Notes under the pieces: generated by a model
What the model saw: the letters and a program-made list of their open reading frames with translations, nothing else
The model's database searches: none
Told to the model about the DNA's origin: nothing
Position numbers and translations under genes: made by a program
Assembly (NCBI GenBank): GCA_017481495.1
Contig: JAFUPC010000061.1
Span: 1 to 42,157, forward strand
From: Clostridia bacterium
GTDB taxonomy: Bacteria > Bacillota > Clostridia > Oscillospirales > CAG-272
Length of the DNA: 42,157 nucleotides
Direction: 5' to 3'
Shown here: one piece after another, positions 1 to 6,507 of the stretch
Layout: the number at the start of each line of letters is the position of its first letter
How positions within the stretch are numbered: position 1 is the first letter of the stretch

Positions 1-121
1 TCTGAGCAACGCCCTTCTTACCATCGTACATAATGTTGTTGATCAGCTTGGTAACAAGCTTGGAATTGTACATAGGATCCGGCAGGACATCTCTCTTGGA
101 AATTTGACCTCTTCTCGGCAC
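1..121 (-). CDS. rpsG: 30S ribosomal protein S7 (5' part; gene runs off the left edge)
   Basis: Only the first 40 codons are inside the window. The translation starts [16 protein letters not shown] and continues through the [14 protein letters not shown] segment, which is the conserved N-terminus of bacterial S7. S7 binds the 3' major domain of 16S rRNA and nucleates assembly of the small-subunit head. The start codon is GTG (119-121), preceded by a strong GGAGG site about 8 bases upstream. It lies 221 bp downstream of rpsL on the same strand, the normal str-operon order. fusA and tuf would be expected beyond the window. The gene is cut by the window edge and shows no sign of being broken. 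Confidence 0.95.
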   Translation of the reverse strand, partial: MPRRGQISKRDVLPDPMYNSKLVTKLINNIMYDGKKGVAQ

Positions 122-342
122 TGTACTTCCCTCCTTCATTAAATTCATGAAATCATAGGTACTCGAAAGTATTTCTTTCGTAAATGCGCAATCAAATCCA
201 AGAAAAACTGTGCTGTATATATAAACAATATTTCAGAACAGGTTTCCTTTTTGATTATCTTGGCTTACGTCAGTCTAATACTGTGGAATGACCTTCTTGT
301 TGTCGGGTTCTCTCGGAACCCATTGGATAAACCTTTTTCGGT

Positions 343-765
343 TTACGCCTTCTTTGCCTTCGGCTTCTTTGCGCCGTACTTGGAACGGCTCTGGTTTCTG
401 TTCGCGACACCCTGGGTATCGAGCGTACCGCGGATGATGTGGTAACGGACACCGGGCAGGTCACGGACACGACCGCCGCGGATCAGGACAACAGAGTGCT
501 CCTGAAGGTTGTGACCGATACCGGGGATATAGGTCGTAGCTTCAAGACCGTTGGTCAGGCGGACACGGGCGATCTTACGAAGAGCGGAGTTCGGCTTCTT
601 CGGGGTCGTTGTGGTAACTTTTGTGCATACACCACGCTTCTGGGGAGAAGCAAGTTCCTTCGTTTCCTTGGTGAGAGTGTTGTAGTTCGCTCTCAGAACA
701 GGGGACTTGGGCTTGTACTCCTTTGCCTTGCGTTCGTTTCTCACGAGCTGGTTAAAGGTTGGCAT
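343..765 (-). CDS. rpsL: 30S ribosomal protein S12
   Basis: A 140-residue S12, the length usual for Gram-positive S12 with the short insertion after residue 20. S12 sits at the decoding centre of the 30S subunit and monitors codon-anticodon pairing. Conserved segments are visible: [10 protein letters not shown] (41-50), [12 protein letters not shown] (53-64) and [14 protein letters not shown] (85-98). The start ATG (763-765) follows an AGGAGGTGCGAT ribosome binding site. One notable residue: position 101, which aligns with Lys88 of E. coli numbering, is Arg (segment [12 protein letters not shown]), while the Lys43-equivalent is intact. A Lys-to-Arg change at that position is a known streptomycin-resistance substitution in E. 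coli and mycobacteria. A hairpin just after the stop (305-321, GGGTTC arms) has no U-tract, so rpsL and rpsG may be co-transcribed. Confidence 0.98.
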   Translation of the reverse strand: MPTFNQLVRNERKAKEYKPKSPVLRANYNTLTKETKELASPQKRGVCTKVTTTTPKKPNSALRKIARVRLTNGLEATTYIPGIGHNLQEHSVVLIRGGRVRDLPGVRYHIIRGTLDTQGVANRNQSRSKYGAKKPKAKKA

Positions 766-916
766 ATCGCACCTCCTTTTCTGTTATTTGAAATTGTTTA
801 TATATACAACCGGATAGCGGGCATCGGAGGTGCGGTTTTCCCGCGTCCGGTACCGGAATTCGGATGTATTCAGTGTTTATGTGCTGTCTCTCCGGGCAAT
901 TATCGCTCAGGAGATC

Positions 917-1165
917 TCAGCAAAGCTCTGCGCAGACCGCACAGCCGACGTCAATGCCGCAGCGCTTTCCAAGCTCGTCCATTGTGGAGCCGGTGCTGAC
1001 TGCCGTATCGTTTTCGGCGCACAGGGAAAGAACCTGTCTGCGCACGTGCTCATCCGCATCGTCCGCCAGATAGACGGTAGACACACGGGCGGCACGAACC
1101 GCTTTTTTTGTCTGGTTCAGCCCCGCGATGTACTGACATCGGGGAACTGTCGTGTCGGAATTCAT
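917..1165 (-). CDS. rplGB: L7Ae/L30e-family ribosomal protein (YbxF/RplGB type)
   Basis: An 82-residue protein with the L7Ae/L30e/S12e/Gadd45 fold pattern: a N-terminal GLNQTKKAVRAARVSTVYLADDAD segment, a central VLSLCAENDTAV strand-helix, and a C-terminal MDELGKRCGIDVGCAVCA segment, where family members carry the elongation LG..CGI.VGAA. In Firmicutes this gene (ybxF) lies between rpoC and rpsL, and its product binds kink-turn RNA. Here it is the first gene of the str-type operon, 151 bp ahead of rpsL, but it is 12 kb away from rpoC. The ATG at 1165 has a GGAAAGG motif about 17 bases upstream, rather far. No better in-frame start exists before an upstream stop. It is transcribed from its own consensus promoter at 1266-1294. 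Confidence 0.88.
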   Translation of the reverse strand: MNSDTTVPRCQYIAGLNQTKKAVRAARVSTVYLADDADEHVRRQVLSLCAENDTAVSTGSTMDELGKRCGIDVGCAVCAELC

Positions 1166-1194
1166 GTTGTAAAAACCATACCTTTCCTATTTTC

Positions 1195-1235
1195 GGTGTC
1201 ATATGACACCCGTTTCCGGCAGTTTCTGTCTGCCG
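1195..1235 (-). promoter_or_regulatory. Two tandem hairpins in the rplGB leader
   Basis: The roughly 95-nt leader between the predicted start site (about 1259) and the rplGB ATG holds two perfect stem-loops. One has CGGCAG/CTGCCG arms with a 7-nt loop (1217-1235). The other is a 16-nt dyad, GGTGTC-ATAT-GACACC (1195-1210). Neither is followed by a U-tract. They may be an autoregulatory ribosomal-protein leader, or the dyad may be a DNA operator. I could not identify a convincing kink-turn (tandem sheared G-A pairs beside a 3-nt bulge), although the gene product belongs to a kink-turn-binding family. Confidence 0.5.
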
Positions 1236-1265
1236 TTGACTGAAATTATACACCCAGATACTAAT

Positions 1266-1294
1266 ATTATATCACGAAGGAATCCGTTTGTCAA
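1266..1294 (-). promoter_or_regulatory. Consensus sigma-A promoter of rplGB-rpsL-rpsG
   Basis: On the minus strand TTGACA (1289-1294) and TATAAT (1266-1271) are both perfect and separated by exactly 17 bp. The expected start site is near 1259. This makes the str-type operon independent of rpoBC. Confidence 0.9.
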
Positions 1295-1395
1295 TCTTTT
1301 ACGCAAAAAATCAGAGTTTCTCTCTTTTGCACAAAAATGCGCAGAAAACCCCCGCATTTTTCTCCGTATGTCCCGCGGAGGGTAAAGCCCCTCCG

Positions 1396-2016
1396 TTAGG
1401 ATTTGAGAAACGGCTGCTGGGATTCGTTTTCCGCACGCGCACGGGCTTCCAGATATTCGTCGCGCAAAATGGCGCAAATGGAAACCGTGCGGTAATTGCC
1501 TTTGATGACCATGGAATCGCGGTGCGTGCCCTCAAAGGACATCCCGCATTTCTCCATGACACGGCGGCTTGCATCGTTGCCCTCCATGTACCGCGCGGAA
1601 ATGCGGTGCAGATTGAGCCGCAGAAACCCGAATTTCAGGATCTCCGAGACCGCTTCCGGCATCAGTCCCTTTCCGCGGTAGTCGGGGTTGAGGACATAGC
1701 CGATCTCTGCCGCGTTGTTGTCGTCGTCAAACGAGGTGAAGCCACAGGTGCCGATCATTTTGCTGTTTTCCCGCAGAACGACCGCCCAGTCGTAGAATTC
1801 TCCGTCTTCATATTGTTTCTGAATGTATTGCAGATATTCCCGCGTCTGGTGAACATCCGCATGGCATTCCCACAGAAGATACTGCGTGACGTCCGCGCGC
1901 CGCGCATAATCAAACATATCCTCCGCGTCAGATACCCGCATCCGCCGCAGCGTCAGCCGCCCCGTTTCCAGAATCGGAATCCGGGAAAAGATGTTGTATA
2001 AGAAATGTCGGTTCAT
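1396..2016 (-). CDS. GNAT N-acetyltransferase, RimJ/RimL type
   Basis: A 206-residue GNAT acetyltransferase of the kind that transfers acetyl from acetyl-CoA to protein N-termini or other amines. Visible features are the opening PILETGRLTLRRMRVSDAEDMF (13-34), the acetyl-CoA loop in NPDYRGKGLMPEAV (about 110-123, R-G-K-G), and the C-terminal NDASRRVMEKCGMSFEG (about 147-163), all typical of RimJ/RimL-like proteins. The target cannot be read from sequence. Its position just upstream of ribosomal-protein genes fits RimJ-like modification of a ribosomal protein but does not prove it. It has its own promoter (2062-2090) and a GGAAAGGA site about 11 bases before the ATG. It is the first gene of the block that separates the str operon from rpoC. 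Confidence 0.88.
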   Translation of the reverse strand: MNRHFLYNIFSRIPILETGRLTLRRMRVSDAEDMFDYARRADVTQYLLWECHADVHQTREYLQYIQKQYEDGEFYDWAVVLRENSKMIGTCGFTSFDDDNNAAEIGYVLNPDYRGKGLMPEAVSEILKFGFLRLNLHRISARYMEGNDASRRVMEKCGMSFEGTHRDSMVIKGNYRTVSICAILRDEYLEARARAENESQQPFLKS

Positions 2017-2061
2017 CGCACAAAAATCCTTTCCAAAAAATCCCGCGGGTGATATTTTATA

Positions 2062-2090
2062 ATTATATCCAAAATCCCCGTTATTTGCAA
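2062..2090 (-). promoter_or_regulatory. Sigma-A-type promoter of the RimJ/L-like gene
   Basis: TTGCAA (2085-2090) and TATAAT (2062-2067) on the minus strand are separated by 17 bp. The predicted leader is about 40 nt. Confidence 0.75.
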
Positions 2091-2140
2091 TGCTTTCATG
2101 GAATTTTTCACAGATTATTTACATTCTTTTCGCGTTTTTT

Positions 2141-2187
2141 TAAAATACGAAAGAGATCTGCACCACAAAAAGCAGGATGCAGATCTC
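2141..2187 (-). terminator. Probable terminator of the GH78 gene
   Basis: A 10-bp perfect stem (GAGATCTGCA, 2153-2162, with TGCAGATCTC, 2178-2187) extends by two CC/GG pairs past a one-base bulge. On the minus strand it is followed by a T-rich run (TTTCGTATTTT). It lies about 90 bp after the rhamnosidase-like gene stop. The U-tract is imperfect. Confidence 0.6.
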
Positions 2188-2277
2188 CATGTAACTTTTA
2201 CACTTTACGGGATCCTAATAGGCTCCCCTGCAAAATCACGGAAGGCGCGTGTGCCGACCCAAAATGCGCAGAAAACG

Positions 2278-4410
2278 TCAGCGATTGTTCTCAATCATGT
2301 CGCGCAGAAGCCAGACGATGACGTGGGAAGCGAAGCCGTGGTCGAGGGAGGCGACGGTGGAGTCGTTTTCCCACAGGGTGCCGGTCATAAGCGCCATGTT
2401 GTAGAAGTAGCCTTCGATGTTGTCAAGAACTTCTTTCATGTTGTCGTTCTTTGCCATCATGTCGAGGCGCAGATAGTTGCCGATGAAAGCGTTGGCGAAG
2501 TGGACATCGGGGTGCTTGTTGTTTTCCTTGCGGTAGGGGCCGAATTCGTAGAGGAGGGTGTTCCACAGCTCCGGATACAGCTCCTTTGTCGCGGTGCCGC
2601 AGTAGAATGCGTAGTACTGGCAGACTTCCGTGACCTCGCCCTGCAGGTACAGCTTGCCGTTTTCGTCGCGCAGCATCTGGTCAACGAAGAATTTGCCGTT
2701 GAACGACAGGCGGCGGATGGTCTCACGCATGGAGTCCGCCTGTTCTTTGAGGGCGGGATCGTCGTACATTTCGCTCATCGCTTCCAGGCAGGCGGCGTAC
2801 AGCATATTGGACGGGAAGTTGACGCCGGCAACGAGGTAGTTTGCACGCGACCATTCGACGAAGATCCACTTGTCGAGATTTTCCAGCAGTCCGTCTTCGT
2901 TGATGTACTGATTGAAAAATTCTACGAGGTCGTACAGCTTTGGCTCAAACGCGTCGATCATTTCGCGGTCGCCGGAGCGATCCCAGTATTCGCGCAGTTC
3001 CATGACCAGCCACATCGCCCAGTTCGGGATGTAGTTTTCATTGTAGTGGTCAGACGGATAGCACATTGGGAACATTCCCTTGGGCAGACACTCAAAGGAG
3101 TCGGGGAGCAGGAAGTTTTCAAGGAAGTTCTTTTCGACCACGCACTTGCCGGTCAGGGCGTATTCCACGCGCGCCGTCCAGAACGAGTCACACAGCCAGC
3201 CGGCACGTTCGCGGCAGGGACAGTCGGTAAAGAGGTCAACCGCGTTCTGACGGTAGGTCTGGACAGCGGCTTCCCAGATCTTTAAGAACTTTTCGTTGTC
3301 GGAGCGGTATTCGACGAAATCCTTTTCGGGTGCAGCGTATTCGGTTAAGTGAATACCGGAAATTTCCGCTTCGCCGTCAACGACCATGTATTTGAGATAC
3401 TGCATCGTGAACGGTTCCATCGTCAGAAGATCGTATTCGCCGGCATCCAGGTCGTAACGGACAATGTTCACGCATCCCATACGCCAGGTGTTCACGTCGC
3501 CGTCGAACAGCTCATCAAACGTGATGATGAGCGTCGTGTGCTTCTTTGCCTTGACGTGCGCACCGATGAAGCCGGTCAGGTTTGAGTTCAGCTTGACGGT
3601 TGCAAAACGGTCTTTTTCAAGGGTGATGACATCCGGAACGGCAGTCGGTTCCATTTCTTCCGCGGTGCAGACATATGCGCCCATGTCGGCGGACAGATTG
3701 ACTTCCAGCTCGGCTTTCGGATAACCTTTCAGAATCGGGGAGATGTCGTCAAGGCTTCTGTTGCGCCACTTATCAGCGGATTCTTCGTTATAGGCGATGG
3801 AGCCTTTCCCGACCATCTGAACAGCGGGAAGATATGTAAGAGACGGGAACGGCACGCGGCGCGGCAGATATTCCTTTTCTTCCACTTCCGCAAGCGGCGT
3901 TCTGCCGGGGGTCATCTGACCGAGAGATGCGGCGTATGCGGCACCCATGCGCCAGACCTCGACGAACGGACGCTGGAAGGAATACTTCTGAACCTTCTGC
4001 ACACGTTCCGTGACAACATCGCACGGCATTCCGCCCTCGGCAGCTGTCCACGCAACGACATTGTTGTCGCAGAGGATCTCCGCCTGGAAGAACGACGGCT
4101 GATCCATCGTATAATAGTTGTTGACGTTGTAGCCGGCAACCTCGAAGACGATGATGTTCTCACCGTCCGTGAGGATGGGGGTCAGGTTCAGCTCGTCCAC
4201 GCGGTGGAAGAACTTCGGGCCACGCGCGGGGCCGTAGGCGGCGATCTTACCGTTGACGAACACGCGGTATACCGTGGAACCGGTCATGCGAAGCAGAGTG
4301 TTTGCCGCATTGCCGTTCACCGCAGCGGTGAAACGCGCTGTGACGTTCATTTCCCGGTCTCTGCCCGCAGGCCACACCGGAACAGCTTTCTGGAAGGGAT
4401 TGTAATTCAT
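2278..4410 (-). CDS. Alpha-L-rhamnosidase-like glycoside hydrolase (GH78 catalytic domain)
   Basis: A 710-residue protein without a signal peptide, so probably cytoplasmic. The first 120 residues look like the beta-sandwich carbohydrate domain of GH78 enzymes (LLRMTGSTVYRVFVNGKIAAYGPARGP). The six-hairpin (alpha/alpha)6 region carries DCPCRERAGWLCDS at about residue 395, the counterpart of the GH78 motif DCPxRDExxGWxGD with its acidic catalytic region. The family removes alpha-L-rhamnose from plant polysaccharides and glycosides. Exact substrate is not determinable, and the motif is diverged (Cys after DCP). The ATG at 4410 follows AAGAAAGGAATCCATCCC, nearly the same layout as the start of the GH116 gene. 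A repeated TGATAAACAG motif just upstream (4430-4459) suggests sugar-responsive control. Confidence 0.82.
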   Translation of the reverse strand: MNYNPFQKAVPVWPAGRDREMNVTARFTAAVNGNAANTLLRMTGSTVYRVFVNGKIAAYGPARGPKFFHRVDELNLTPILTDGENIIVFEVAGYNVNNYYTMDQPSFFQAEILCDNNVVAWTAAEGGMPCDVVTERVQKVQKYSFQRPFVEVWRMGAAYAASLGQMTPGRTPLAEVEEKEYLPRRVPFPSLTYLPAVQMVGKGSIAYNEESADKWRNRSLDDISPILKGYPKAELEVNLSADMGAYVCTAEEMEPTAVPDVITLEKDRFATVKLNSNLTGFIGAHVKAKKHTTLIITFDELFDGDVNTWRMGCVNIVRYDLDAGEYDLLTMEPFTMQYLKYMVVDGEAEISGIHLTEYAAPEKDFVEYRSDNEKFLKIWEAAVQTYRQNAVDLFTDCPCRERAGWLCDSFWTARVEYALTGKCVVEKNFLENFLLPDSFECLPKGMFPMCYPSDHYNENYIPNWAMWLVMELREYWDRSGDREMIDAFEPKLYDLVEFFNQYINEDGLLENLDKWIFVEWSRANYLVAGVNFPSNMLYAACLEAMSEMYDDPALKEQADSMRETIRRLSFNGKFFVDQMLRDENGKLYLQGEVTEVCQYYAFYCGTATKELYPELWNTLLYEFGPYRKENNKHPDVHFANAFIGNYLRLDMMAKNDNMKEVLDNIEGYFYNMALMTGTLWENDSTVASLDHGFASHVIVWLLRDMIENNR

Positions 4411-4429
4411 GGGATGGATTCCTTTCTTA

Positions 4430-4462
4430 TGATAAACAGTTTATCCTGTTGATAAACAGGAT
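4430..4462. promoter_or_regulatory. Candidate operator: direct repeats and dyads upstream of the GH78 gene
   Basis: TGATAAACAG occurs twice as exact direct repeats (4430-4439, 4450-4459) with a 20-bp period, two helical turns, a spacing common for AraC-family regulators. Overlapping dyads are also present: GATAAAC-A-GTTTATC (4431-4445) and ATCCTGTT-GATA-AACAGGAT (4443-4462). The second could also act as a weak transcript end for the phosphatase gene, but it has no U-tract. Confidence 0.5.
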
Positions 4463-4476
4463 GAAGCCCTGTCGAT

Positions 4477-5124
4477 TTACACGTTTTGGGGAAGCGCGGT
4501 CGTCATGCCGGCAAGATGATCCGTCATGCCGATGTGAACATCGTGCCAGGACAGATCCGGCTCATAAAGGACGGTCGTTATAGATGCATTGGGTACCCAC
4601 GGCACATCTTTCATGCCGGAGAGAGAAATGTTCTGCCAGATGCACTGCATCACGCGGATGGGCGTTGCATGGGTGCCGATGACAATGGTGCGGCCGGGAT
4701 TTTCCCTGACTACGCGCTCGACTGCCGCCCGGACACGCTTCTGCAAGTCCGCAACGGATTCCCCACCCGTGCAGACCGCCCGACCGATGTCGGTGCGCCA
4801 CACCCCGAAGTCCTCAGGGAACAGCGCGGGAAGCTCGTCGAACTTTTTCCCCTCCCACGCGCCGGCGAAAATTTCGCGGAAGCCCGCATCCGGCCGCACG
4901 GGAAGATTGTTCGCGTGAGCAATGTGCAGAGCGGTATCGTATGCCCGCCGCAAGTCAGAAGCATAGACCGCATCGATCGGTTCACCGTCCAGCCACTTTG
5001 CCGCCGCTTCCGCCTGCCGATGACCGCGTTCGGTCAGGGCGTAGGCATTGCTCTGTCCGGTGAAACGGTGATCGGCGTTTGCTTCGCTTTCCCCGTGCCG
5101 GACGAAGATCAGTTTTGTTGCCAT
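4477..5124 (-). CDS. Histidine phosphatase family protein (phosphoglycerate mutase-like)
   Basis: A 215-residue member of the histidine phosphatase superfamily. The phosphoacceptor motif FVRHGESEAN lies at residues 7-16, with LTERGHRQA downstream, YASDLRRAYDTA in the middle and the second catalytic His in IGTHATPIRV at about residue 150. GWEGKKF-like acidic residues appear in FAGAWEGKKFDELP. Such proteins dephosphorylate small phosphorylated metabolites through a phosphohistidine; the substrate is unknown. The start is set at the ATG at 5122-5124, which has GGAG 12 bases upstream. A TTG 18 bases further up is in frame but overlaps that ribosome site. It follows the metallophosphoesterase gene by about 20 bp on the same strand, so the two are probably co-transcribed. 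Confidence 0.88.
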   Translation of the reverse strand: MATKLIFVRHGESEANADHRFTGQSNAYALTERGHRQAEAAAKWLDGEPIDAVYASDLRRAYDTALHIAHANNLPVRPDAGFREIFAGAWEGKKFDELPALFPEDFGVWRTDIGRAVCTGGESVADLQKRVRAAVERVVRENPGRTIVIGTHATPIRVMQCIWQNISLSGMKDVPWVPNASITTVLYEPDLSWHDVHIGMTDHLAGMTTALPQNV

Positions 5125-5145
5125 ATTGATATAATTCTCCAAATG

Positions 5146-5838
5146 TTATGATATATGAATCATGCACAGCTCCGGACGGTTGCCGATGCGCGGAACGATC
5201 GTGTGATTTCCAATGCCGCGGCTGACGACCAGACGGCCGTCGTGCATTCCCTGCGCTAATTTCGGAAACAGTCCCTGCCCTGGCGAGAAAACCGGGTGTC
5301 CGAGGAGCCGGATCTGACCGCCGTGCGCGTGTCCCGACAGGATGAGCGGAATGTCGTACTGCTGTAAATAAGGATAGTACCACTCCGGTCGGTGGGACAG
5401 CAGAACGCGGAAGCCGTTTTCATGAGAAAACCGGTCAAGAAACGCGGTCGTTTCCGCGTCTTCGGGATGCTCGGTCTCCGTGGCACCGATGACAAGGTCA
5501 CCGAAGTGCGCGAATTCGCGGATCAGGAGATGCGCACCCGTTTGGCGGATCCCGGAAAATTCTTTTTCCCCGAAAAACCGCTCGTGGTTGCCAAGACCGT
5601 AAAACGTGGGAAATTCCCCCGCCGCGGTGCGCAGAAAGTCCATTGCGTGAACGCTTCCCCGCCCCATTTCCGTCATCTGGTCGCCCGAGATGACGACGGC
5701 ATCCGGTTTTTCCGCACGGATGGCATCCAGCACCGCGCCGCCCTTGCAGTTGTGCATATCCGAGACATGCGCAAGCGTGTACGGCCGGGACACAAGTCCG
5801 TGCGCGTCAACGGCGTAGTGCGTGACATCAAGCTTCAT
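5146..5838 (-). CDS. Calcineurin-like metallophosphoesterase (YaeI-type)
   Basis: A 230-residue protein with the complete dimetal phosphoesterase motif series: HVSDMHN (about 24-30), VISGDQ (about 49-54), GLGNHERF (about 80-87), LSHRPEWY (about 146-153) and SGHAHGGQIRL (about 166-176). These residues bind two divalent metals and hydrolyse phosphoester bonds. This subgroup includes membrane-associated lipid or nucleotide phosphoesterases, but no transmembrane segment is visible here. Substrate unknown. Its ATG overlaps the stop codon of ktrA by 4 bases (ATGA, 5835-5838), which implies translational coupling, and it belongs to the ktrB-GH116-ktrA strand cluster. Confidence 0.88.
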   Translation of the reverse strand: MKLDVTHYAVDAHGLVSRPYTLAHVSDMHNCKGGAVLDAIRAEKPDAVVISGDQMTEMGRGSVHAMDFLRTAAGEFPTFYGLGNHERFFGEKEFSGIRQTGAHLLIREFAHFGDLVIGATETEHPEDAETTAFLDRFSHENGFRVLLSHRPEWYYPYLQQYDIPLILSGHAHGGQIRLLGHPVFSPGQGLFPKLAQGMHDGRLVVSRGIGNHTIVPRIGNRPELCMIHIS

Positions 5839-6494
5839 TGCTGGTGCTCCAGAAGCCGTGTGATGTCGCGGTCGTTCCCGATGATGGTCACAAGGTCGCC
5901 CGCGGCGAATTTCGTGCGCGGGTCAACGGGGTCGCCCTTTTTGGCGCCGTTTTTCTTTCTGTGCAGAATGACATTGATGTTCAGGCGTTTGCGGACGTCC
6001 AGCTCAATCAGCGTTTTTCCGATCCAGCGCGCGGGAACCTCAATTTCCGCAATCGACGTGTCCTCGGAAAATTCCATGTACTGCTGTACGCCGTCATAGG
6101 AGAGCTGCCGTCCGACCCTGCGGCCGATGTCTGTTTCCGGCAGGATGATGCGGTCAACGCCGACCTTTTCCAGAACCTTTGCGTGCCGCTCGTCCGCCGC
6201 GCGGGCAACGATGTGGGCGGCGCCCATTTCACGCAGTAAGATCGCCGTCAATACGCTGTCGTTGACGTTTTCGGAAATGCACACGATACAGCAGTCGTAG
6301 TCCGCCGCGCCCGATGCGCGCAGAACGGCTTCGTCCGTGCAGTCGCCGATGACGGCGGTATCCACCGTGTCCGCGATGGATTCGATGTTCTTTTCGTCAT
6401 TGTCTATGACAAGCACCTCGCGCCGCGCTTCCGAAAGCGTTTCCGCCAGTGCCCGCCCGAACCGGCCAAGGCCGATGATACAAAAACTTTTCAT
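5835..6494 (-). CDS. ktrA: Potassium uptake regulatory subunit KtrA/TrkA (RCK domains)
   Basis: A 219-residue cytoplasmic gating subunit. The N-terminal RCK-N/Rossmann domain has IIGLGRFGRALAE (5-17) with the GxGxxG nucleotide motif and an acidic VIDNDE at the end of beta-2. The C-terminal RCK-C domain spans roughly residues 135-215. A single Rossmann plus RCK-C unit and a length near 220 fit KtrA rather than the duplicated TrkA. It assembles as a ring that controls potassium flow through KtrB according to bound nucleotide, and in many Firmicutes the RCK-C domain senses c-di-AMP. The start is the ATG at 6492-6494 with AGAAGGA 6 bases upstream. It begins 13 bp after the GH116 stop, so the two form an operon. 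Its partner ktrB lies 2.6 kb upstream. Confidence 0.9.
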   Translation of the reverse strand: MKSFCIIGLGRFGRALAETLSEARREVLVIDNDEKNIESIADTVDTAVIGDCTDEAVLRASGAADYDCCIVCISENVNDSVLTAILLREMGAAHIVARAADERHAKVLEKVGVDRIILPETDIGRRVGRQLSYDGVQQYMEFSEDTSIAEIEVPARWIGKTLIELDVRKRLNINVILHRKKNGAKKGDPVDPRTKFAAGDLVTIIGNDRDITRLLEHQQ

Positions 6495-6507
6495 AGTGTT
6501 TCCTTCT

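Noticed and set aside
154..321. Terminators in the rpsL-rpsG gap (arms CGAAAG at 164-180, GGGTTC at 305-321)
   Set aside because: Both hairpins are short and lack a following U-tract on the minus strand, so rpsG is probably co-transcribed.
1195..1235. Kink-turn binding site for the L7Ae-family product
   Set aside because: No three-base bulge flanked by tandem G-A pairs could be placed in the leader by eye.
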